From CAXXOK01 sp963675365 (lineage in GTDB: Bacteria; Bacillota; Clostridia; Christensenellales; Aristaeellaceae): 64,000 nucleotides of DNA. Shown piece by piece: positions 58,034 to 64,000 of the stretch. The notes under the pieces were generated by a model. That model was not told the origin of the DNA and ran no database searches. It saw only the letters and a list, made by a program, of their open reading frames with translations. The stretch lies in assembly GCA_963675365.2 (NCBI GenBank), contig CAXXVA010000003.1, positions 310,001 through 374,000 on the forward strand, in the 5' to 3' direction. The translations under genes and the position numbers were made by a program. Positions within the stretch are counted from its first letter, which is position 1. Each line of letters starts with the position of its first letter.

Positions 58034-61015
58034 ATGCCAGACTATCACCAAAATCCTGAAACCCTGCATGTGGGAACCCTGCCGCCGCGCGCGTATTTCA
58101 TCCCCTATCAGGACGCGGAAAGCGCCATGAAAGGCGATCGGGAAGCGTCCGGACGCATGACGCTGTTAAACGGAGAGTGGGACTTCGCCTATTTTCCGTC
58201 CTATGCTGAAATGCCGGAGACTGTGGCGTATACCGATACAATCCCCGTGCCGTCGGTGTGGCAGATGCACGGGTATGACAGCCATCAGTATACCAACATA
58301 AAGTATCCCTTTCCGTTCGACCCGCCCTATGTGCCCACGGAAAATCCCGTAGGGGCGTACCGGCGGACGTTTACCCTGCATAAGGCGGAGGGGAAACAGT
58401 ACCAACTGCATTTCGAAGGCGTGGACAGCTGCCTTTACCTGTATGTCAACGGCGCTTTTGCAGGGTTTTCGCAGGTGTCGCATTCCACCAGCGCGTTCGA
58501 TATCACCAAGTTTCTCAAAGACGGCGAAAACACGCTGGAAGCTCGTGTGCTCAAGTGGTGCTTTGGCAGCTATCTGGAGGACCAGGACAAGTTCCGCATG
58601 TCGGGCATCTTCCGCGACGTGTATATTCTGGAGCGGCCCGAGGCACGGGTGGAGGATTTCCGTATCCAGACGACCCGTATGGAAAACGCGGCGGCAATCG
58701 GCGTTACGCTGGAAACTTCGGACAAAGCGCCGGACCCGCTGCTTGCGCTCTACGCTCCGGACAGCAAACTTTTAAAAAAGCAAAAGGCGTCCGAGGGCAC
58801 AGAGTTTACGGTGGAAGATCCCGAATTGTGGACGGCGGAGACGCCGGCCCTGTATACTCTGCTGATCCAGACGGACGAAGAGACCATCGCCCAGAAGGTT
58901 GGCGTGCGCGAGGTTTGCGTGAAAGATGGCGTCGTATTGCTCAATGGCCGGCCCGTCAAGTTCCGCGGCGTGAACCGGCACGACAGCGATCCGGTGACCG
59001 GCTATGCCATCAGCCGGGAACAGCTCATCCGCGACCTGACTGTGATGAAACAGCACAATATCAACGCCATTCGCACCAGCCACTATCCAAACGCCCCGTG
59101 GATGCCGGAGTTGTGCGACCGCTACGGGTTTTACGTAATCGCGGAAAGCGACGTCGAATCCCACGGCACGGTGACGCTTTATCCGGAGCAGCCCATGCCC
59201 ATGGAGAGGTTGAAGCAGGTGTTCAGCATCGTGCCTGCAGATCCGCAGTTCAAACAGGCGATCCTCGACCGTGTGCAGCGCAACGTAAAGCGCGACCAAA
59301 ACCACGCGTGCATCATCATGTGGTCGCTTGGCAACGAGTCGGGCTACGGCTCCGCGTTCGAGGCGGCGGGCCGCTGGGTGAAGACATACGATTCCACACG
59401 TCTGTTACACTACGAAAGCGCGCGCTACGCCCTGGAGGGCTGCGATACCTCCATCCCCGACGTCTTCAGCCGCATGTACCCGAGCATCCGGGAGATCGAG
59501 GATTACTTTGATCAAAAACGCGATCCCCGCCCGCTGGTTTTATGCGAGTACATCCACGCCATGGGCAACGGCCCCGGCGACGCGCAGGATTATCAAAAGC
59601 TCATCGACCGTTATCCGGGCTTTTGCGGCGGCTTTGTGTGGGAGTTCTGCGACCATGCCGTGCTGATGGGCACGACGCCCGATGGCAAGCCCAAATACGG
59701 CTACGGCGGCGACTTCGGCGAATATCCGCACGACGGCAACTTCTGCGTGGACGGGCTGACCTATCCCGACCGCAGACCGCACACGGGGTTATTGGAGTAT
59801 AAAAATGTCATCCGTCCGATGCGCGCAGAGCTGATCGACTTGCAAAGCGTAACGATCCGGGTTTCCAATCATTTGGATTTCCTGTATGCCGACGCGTACG
59901 CCGATCTGCGCTATGAGCTGGTGCTGGACGGCAAGGCGGTTGAGGACAACGCGCTGCCCATGCCGCACATTCCGCCGCACGGGAGCGCGGATATCCGCAT
60001 CCCGGTCGAAGTTCCCAAAAGCGGCGCGGTGCTCCTGAACCTATACTATACGAGCAAGACGGAACATCCGCTTGTGCCCGCCGGACACACGCTGGGTTTT
60101 GACCAGCTAACGGTGCGGGACGAGCGGGTAAAACCTGCACTGCATACACTGGAAGGCAAGGCTGTCGCACTGGAAGAGACTAATACGCATATTCTAGTCT
60201 CGGGAGAGCGCTTTTCCTACCGGTTTTCCAAAAAGCTCGGGCTTTTGGACGGCATGAAACTCAACGGACAAGAACTGCTTGCCGCGCCGATGGAATTCAA
60301 TGTCTGGCGCGCACCGGCGGACAACGACAGGAATATCCGCGCCAACTGGGAAATGGCCGGTTACGACCGCGCGCAGGCGCGCGTTTCGGATATTAAAATG
60401 CAATCGAACGAAAATGCCGTCACCATCAGGTACAAAGCCACGCTGGCCGCCGTGTACCGCCAGTGGATCGCGCGTATCGGCGCGGAGCTGACGATCGACG
60501 CGTCCGGCGGCGTAACGCTTCAGCTTGCCGTAGCGCGCAACGGCGAGCTGCCCTTCCTGCCGCGCTTCGGCGTTCGCGCGTTCCTTAAAAAAGATTGCGA
60601 TCAGGCGGAATACTACGGTTTCGGCCCGACCGAAAGCTACCGTGACAAGCATCACGGCACGATGAAGGGGCTGTATCAAACCACGGCGGCGGACAACCAC
60701 GAGGATTACGTCAAACCGCAGGAAAACGGCAGCCACTTCGCATGCGACTTCGTAAAGCTCACGGATGCGCAGGGCGCGGGATTCTGCGTGCAGTCGCCCG
60801 TGCCGTTCTCCATGAACCTGTCTCCGTATACGCAGGAGGAACTCACGAAAGCCAGGCACAACTTCGAGCTTAAGGAAAGCGATTGCACCGTGCTGTGCGC
60901 GGATTACAGGCTAAGCGGCCTGGGTTCCAACAGCTGCGGCCCGGAGTTGCTTGCGCAGTACCGCCTGGAGGAGACGGAGTTCTCTTTCGCATTGCGTATC
61001 GACCCGATCGGCTAA
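58034..61015 (+). CDS. GH2 beta-galactosidase (LacZ-type)
   Basis: 993 residues with the five-domain LacZ plan: sugar-binding jelly roll (~30-190, TIPVPSVWQMHGYDSHQYTN), immunoglobulin-like domain, TIM barrel (~290-590), second Ig-like domain and Bgal_small_N domain (~720-990; EFNVWRAPADNDRN, YYGFGPTESYRDKHHG). The acid/base is E435 in MWSLGNESGYGS and the nucleophile E505 in LCEYIHAMGNGPG. It releases beta-linked galactose. As last gene of the arabinose operon, its natural substrate may be arabinogalactan-type side chains rather than lactose (inference). No signal peptide. Confidence 0.95.
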   Translation: MPDYHQNPETLHVGTLPPRAYFIPYQDAESAMKGDREASGRMTLLNGEWDFAYFPSYAEMPETVAYTDTIPVPSVWQMHGYDSHQYTNIKYPFPFDPPYVPTENPVGAYRRTFTLHKAEGKQYQLHFEGVDSCLYLYVNGAFAGFSQVSHSTSAFDITKFLKDGENTLEARVLKWCFGSYLEDQDKFRMSGIFRDVYILERPEARVEDFRIQTTRMENAAAIGVTLETSDKAPDPLLALYAPDSKLLKKQKASEGTEFTVEDPELWTAETPALYTLLIQTDEETIAQKVGVREVCVKDGVVLLNGRPVKFRGVNRHDSDPVTGYAISREQLIRDLTVMKQHNINAIRTSHYPNAPWMPELCDRYGFYVIAESDVESHGTVTLYPEQPMPMERLKQVFSIVPADPQFKQAILDRVQRNVKRDQNHACIIMWSLGNESGYGSAFEAAGRWVKTYDSTRLLHYESARYALEGCDTSIPDVFSRMYPSIREIEDYFDQKRDPRPLVLCEYIHAMGNGPGDAQDYQKLIDRYPGFCGGFVWEFCDHAVLMGTTPDGKPKYGYGGDFGEYPHDGNFCVDGLTYPDRRPHTGLLEYKNVIRPMRAELIDLQSVTIRVSNHLDFLYADAYADLRYELVLDGKAVEDNALPMPHIPPHGSADIRIPVEVPKSGAVLLNLYYTSKTEHPLVPAGHTLGFDQLTVRDERVKPALHTLEGKAVALEETNTHILVSGERFSYRFSKKLGLLDGMKLNGQELLAAPMEFNVWRAPADNDRNIRANWEMAGYDRAQARVSDIKMQSNENAVTIRYKATLAAVYRQWIARIGAELTIDASGGVTLQLAVARNGELPFLPRFGVRAFLKKDCDQAEYYGFGPTESYRDKHHGTMKGLYQTTAADNHEDYVKPQENGSHFACDFVKLTDAQGAGFCVQSPVPFSMNLSPYTQEELTKARHNFELKESDCTVLCADYRLSGLGSNSCGPELLAQYRLEETEFSFALRIDPIG

Positions 61016-61030
61016 TCAGAATCAGCAATC

Positions 61031-61062
61031 AAAAAGACGCGCGCCGTACGGCGCGCGTTTTC
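61031..61062. terminator. Bidirectional terminator
   Basis: A self-complementary CGCGCGCCGTACGGCGCGCG core (61038-61057) flanked by an A-run on the left and a T-run on the right, between the convergent GH2 and NimA-like genes. Confidence 0.85.
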
Positions 61063-61072
61063 ATATCGCCAG

Positions 61073-61558
61073 TTATTCCGTTTCGTGCGCGTGGCTTGCT
61101 TTACCGGTCATTTCTTCCACGGTGAGTTTCATGGCGACCACCCCGGCAAGCGACGGTTGCGGGATCGCCCAATCCGCCCTGCCCGTATAGTGCGCCATCA
61201 GCACTTGCAGGGCGTGGCGCTTTTCGTCCTCGCCGCGCAGGATATCTATTTTACCGTGTCCCATCACGCTTTGATAGGCGCTGGAAAACTCGCAGGCTTG
61301 CTCTGCCTCGATGATTCGGATCTCCGTATCCGCCTCAAACGAGGCGACGCCCGCATTTTCAATTAAATCGATCTTCCGGCCTTCCGGCGCGCTGTGGAAA
61401 TACAGGCGGAGCTTCCCGTCTTCCCTTTGCATACCAAAGCTCATCGGTACGATGTAGGCAAGGCCGTTATCCACGAGGCCGAGCCGAAGGCATTGAGCCT
61501 TCATGAGGATCGATTCCAGCTGTCCGGGGTCGGTGATCTGGCGGTCTTTTCTGCGCAT
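61073..61558 (-). CDS. Pyridoxamine-5'-phosphate-oxidase-fold (NimA-like) flavoprotein
   Basis: 161 residues; AAAAGGAGA precedes the start. The split beta-barrel that binds FMN is recognised from ILMKAQCLRLGLVDNGLAYIVPMSFG, LYFHSAPEGRKIDLI and SVMGHGKIDIL. TGRADWAIPQPSLAGVVAMKLTVEEMTGK at the end is typical of the 5-nitroimidazole reductase (Nim) branch. Most members are not drug-resistance proteins; a general flavin- or heme-binding role is equally likely. It is divergent from the XRE-cupin gene (185 bases between). Confidence 0.88.
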   Translation of the reverse strand: MRRKDRQITDPGQLESILMKAQCLRLGLVDNGLAYIVPMSFGMQREDGKLRLYFHSAPEGRKIDLIENAGVASFEADTEIRIIEAEQACEFSSAYQSVMGHGKIDILRGEDEKRHALQVLMAHYTGRADWAIPQPSLAGVVAMKLTVEEMTGKASHAHETE

Positions 61559-61669
61559 GGCTGTCTCCTTTTCAAGCGGCTGTTTGACCTGTTATTTTCA
61601 TGGGTATCCTACCATAGCGCAGGGCGGATTTCAATGCGCTTCATGTCTGTTACGGATGTGTCGGTTCGG

Positions 61670-61699
61670 TTGACATCCGTTGATGGCTCATGGTATTCT
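61670..61699 (+). promoter_or_regulatory. Promoter of the XRE-cupin/acyl-CoA synthetase pair
   Basis: Perfect TTGACA (61670-61675), 18-base spacer, TATTCT (61694-61699) with an extended TGG just before it. Confidence 0.7.
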
Positions 61700-61743
61700 G
61701 AAGCGTCTGTACACCCCTAAAGACCTACGCTGGAGTGCTTGCA

Positions 61744-62313
61744 ATGGGAAGCAATGGAGAGCAGCTGGCCGCGATCGCGATGAGGATTCAAGACCTGCGG
61801 GAGATTAGCGGTCTGGAGGCCGCGGAAGTCGCCCAAAAGGCGGGAATCGCGCTCAAGGATTATCAGGCTTACGAGACCGGGAAAAGCGATTTCAGCTTTT
61901 CGCATCTTTTTAATATCGCCAAAGTGCTGGGTGTGGATATCAGCGACCTGCTGACAGGCGAAAGCCCCAAGCTGCACGGCTATGCGCTCACGCGCGCGGG
62001 CGAGGGGCTGCAGTTCAACCGGCGGGACCAGTACCTCTACCATCACCTGGCCTACAATTTTAAGGATAAGCTCGCCGAACCGTTCATCGTTACGGTCCAT
62101 AACGATCAGAAGGATAAACAACCGCACAGCCATGCGGGGCAGGAGTTTGATTATATTCTGGATGGAACGCTGAAAATCGTACTCGGAGAGCAGGAGCTCT
62201 TTCTGGGGCAGGGCGACAGCATTTATTACGACAGTTCGCTTCCCCACGCCATGTACGCGCCGGAGGGCGAATGCCGGTTTATTGCCGTTGTTGTCAAGGA
62301 AGGGAACCGATGA
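61744..62313 (+). CDS. XRE-family regulator with cupin domain
   Basis: 189 residues. The ATG at 61744 follows TGGAGTG. The helix-turn-helix is at ~8-65 (IAMRIQDLREISGLEAAEVAQKAGI, YETGKSDFSFSHLFNIAKVLG). The cupin barrel (~105-187) has metal-type residues in QPHSHAGQEFDYILDGTLKI and LPHAMYAPEG. Such proteins usually sense a small molecule and control the next gene. The stop overlaps the acyl-CoA synthetase start (ATGA), so the pair is co-translated. The effector may be the acid or acyl-CoA handled by the enzyme (inference). Confidence 0.9.
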   Translation: MGSNGEQLAAIAMRIQDLREISGLEAAEVAQKAGIALKDYQAYETGKSDFSFSHLFNIAKVLGVDISDLLTGESPKLHGYALTRAGEGLQFNRRDQYLYHHLAYNFKDKLAEPFIVTVHNDQKDKQPHSHAGQEFDYILDGTLKIVLGEQELFLGQGDSIYYDSSLPHAMYAPEGECRFIAVVVKEGNR

Positions 62314-63998
62314 GCATGAGACCGCTGTACGAGCAATATCTGGACTGCCCGCTGACCTATGCGACCTATGATGATTTCAACAAGCACTTTAGGATCAAAC
62401 GGCCGGAGAGCTTTAATTTCGCGTTCGACGTCGCCGACCGCATCGCCAGGGAAGATCCTGCGCGCCTTGCGCTGTTGTGGACGGATGAAAACTGCGCCTG
62501 CGTGCGTTATACTTTTAGAATGCTGATGGAGGAATCCAACCGGGCGGCCAACTATTTTCGGTCGCTTGGGATTCAAAAGGGCGATAAGGTGCTGCTGATC
62601 CTGCGCCGCCATTTGCAGTTTTGGCCGATTTTGATGGCGCTGCATAAGCTCGGCGCGGTGGCCGTGCCCGCGACGCACCTCTTAACCGAAAAGGATATCC
62701 GCTACCGCGTGGACGCCGCAGACATCAAGGCTGCGGTGGTTACCCACCGAAGCGAAGCGCTTATGAAAGCGCTGCGCAATGCCGCGTCCGCCTGCGAATC
62801 GCTTGAAACGCTGATCGTGCTGGAAGGCGACCGCGAAGGTTTTCAGAGCTATGCGGCGGAGATGCCGAAGCAGCCCGAAACGTTTGCAAAGCCGCGGGGC
62901 GAAGCGTATGCGCACAACAGCGACACGATGCTTTTGTACTTTACCAGCGGGACCACCGGCATGCCCAAGATGGTCACGCATGATTTTTATTATCCGCTTG
63001 GGCATATCGTCACGGCGCTTTACTGGCAGCAGTGTATCGACGGTGGACTGCACCTGACCATCAGCGACACCGGATGGGCCAAAAGCGTGTGGGGGAAGCT
63101 GTACGGCCAGTGGCTGTGCGGAAGCGCGGTGTTCGTGTATGAGTTTGAACGCTTTTTGGCAAAGGACATCCTGCGCAAACTGGACGAGCACAACGTGACC
63201 ACGTTCTGCGCTCCGCCGACCATGTACCGCTATATGCTGCAGGAGGATTTCAGCGATTACGACCTGTCTGCGCTCAAGCACTATGCCATCGCGGGCGAAC
63301 CGCTGAATCCCGACATGGCCGCCGAATGGCTTAAGCGCACGGGCGTGGAGCTGCGCGAAGCCTACGGGCAAACCGAGCTTGTGGTGACCCTTGCCACCTT
63401 CCCGTTTATGAAGGTATGCCCCGGAAGCATGGGAAAGCCCAGTCCTTTGTTCAACGTCGATATTATCGACGAGGAAGGCAATTCCTGCCCGCCCGGCGAA
63501 ACGGGGGAGATCGTCGTTCGCACGGAGGACGGCAGCCTGCCGGTCGGCATGTTTTCCGGCTATTACCGGGACGAGGCGCTGACTAGAAGCGTATGGTCAG
63601 GCGGCGTATACCACACGGGCGATACCGCCTGGCGCGACGAATGGGGCTACTACTGGTACGTCGGCAGGGCGGACGACATCATCAAGTCCAGCGGCTACCG
63701 CATCGGGCCGTTTGAGGTGGAAAGCGCGCTGCTGGAGCATCCCGCGGTGCTGGAAACGGCGATCACCGCCGTCAAAGATTCTCTGCGCGGACAGGTGGTT
63801 AAAGCCACCATCGTGCTCAAGCCGGGTTACGAACCCAAAGAGGACTTGAAGACCGAGCTGCAAAACCACGTGAAGAAGAACACCGCGCCGTACAAATACC
63901 CGCGCGTCATCGAATTCGTCACTGAACTCCCTAAAACGATCAGCGGAAAAATACGGCGCGTAGAGCTGCGCGAACTGGACGACAAAAAACCGCAATGA
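62310..63998 (+). CDS. AMP-forming acyl-CoA synthetase
   Basis: 562 residues, complete, with its stop 3 bases before the window end. The start overlaps the regulator stop and follows GAAGGGAA. ANL-superfamily motifs: A3 LLYFTSGTTGMPKMV, A5 REAYGQTELV, A7 YHTGDTAWRDEWGYYWYVGRADDIIKSSGYRIGPFEVES-region (hinge and A8), and the catalytic Lys in PKTISGKIRRVELR. It activates a carboxylic acid with ATP to an acyl-AMP and then the CoA thioester. Overall form resembles medium-chain (ACSM/AcsA-like) enzymes. The substrate is unknown. It pairs with the XRE-cupin regulator. Confidence 0.93.
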   Translation: MSMRPLYEQYLDCPLTYATYDDFNKHFRIKRPESFNFAFDVADRIAREDPARLALLWTDENCACVRYTFRMLMEESNRAANYFRSLGIQKGDKVLLILRRHLQFWPILMALHKLGAVAVPATHLLTEKDIRYRVDAADIKAAVVTHRSEALMKALRNAASACESLETLIVLEGDREGFQSYAAEMPKQPETFAKPRGEAYAHNSDTMLLYFTSGTTGMPKMVTHDFYYPLGHIVTALYWQQCIDGGLHLTISDTGWAKSVWGKLYGQWLCGSAVFVYEFERFLAKDILRKLDEHNVTTFCAPPTMYRYMLQEDFSDYDLSALKHYAIAGEPLNPDMAAEWLKRTGVELREAYGQTELVVTLATFPFMKVCPGSMGKPSPLFNVDIIDEEGNSCPPGETGEIVVRTEDGSLPVGMFSGYYRDEALTRSVWSGGVYHTGDTAWRDEWGYYWYVGRADDIIKSSGYRIGPFEVESALLEHPAVLETAITAVKDSLRGQVVKATIVLKPGYEPKEDLKTELQNHVKKNTAPYKYPRVIEFVTELPKTISGKIRRVELRELDDKKPQ

Positions 63999-64000
63999 CC

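Overview
The window reads as a chromosomal stretch of a carbohydrate-degrading Clostridia-type bacterium (Bacillota). Signs are strong GGAGG-type ribosome binding sites, a YesM/YesN-type two-component pair, CUT1-type sugar transport genes without a local ATPase, a YitT/DUF2179 protein, a clostripain-family peptidase, and a short pilus-like gene set seen in Clostridia. Both solute-binding proteins have plain signal peptides with no lipobox. From memory this resembles the Christensenellales/Aristaeellaceae gut and rumen group, but that placement is inference. No rRNA, tRNA, CRISPR array, IS element or phage gene was seen.

Layout: 1-6.4 kb is a catabolic operon (Gfo/Idh/MocA dehydrogenase, GHL6-like glycosidase, membrane-tethered CBM9-like protein, unknown membrane protein, aldo/keto reductase) ending in a decayed cupin-like remnant. 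6.4-9.8 kb encodes a YesM-type histidine kinase and a YesN-type AraC response regulator. 9.85-12.5 kb is an alpha-L-rhamnosidase gene interrupted by an in-frame amber codon, followed by a Dabb-family protein. 13.4-21.8 kb is a LacI-controlled alpha-glucoside locus (LacI, GH31, GH65, two permeases, binding protein) with two matching operator-like palindromes. 21.9-24.6 kb has an unassigned (alpha/alpha)6 glycosidase and a nucleotidyltransferase-like protein.

24.9-33.4 kb is a secreted/surface block: a Pro/Thr/Glu/Ala-rich SH3-like protein, a 1,627-residue stalk protein with nine tandem pilin-isopeptide domains, and an orphan family 5 peptide-binding protein. 33.5-39.5 kb is the most unusual part. 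It is one tight operon of a membrane transglutaminase-like protein, one PilC/GspF platform protein, four small pilin-like proteins, a PilT-type ATPase and a SARP-like regulator fused to a degenerate GGDEF domain. No PilB, prepilin peptidase or PilMNO genes are present. It looks like a reduced type IV filament system of unknown purpose.

39.6-53.4 kb is mixed: ADP-forming acyl-CoA synthetase, YbaK, YitT, secreted GH13 amylase, GtrA, secreted leucine-rich-repeat protein, DEAD-box helicase with an attenuator-like leader, clostripain-like peptidase, GalT and GH27 alpha-galactosidase. 53.4-61.0 kb is an L-arabinose/galactose-glycan operon (ArsR-like regulator, GH127, GH51, GH2) behind a strong promoter and a candidate operator. 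61.0-64.0 kb holds a NimA-like flavoprotein and an XRE-cupin/acyl-CoA synthetase pair.

All the glycosidases except the amylase lack signal peptides, so the cell appears to import glycan fragments (rhamnose-, glucose-, arabinose- and galactose-containing, as in plant cell walls) and finish them in the cytoplasm. Promoters, operators and terminators were read by eye from consensus and pairing; none is experimentally shown.
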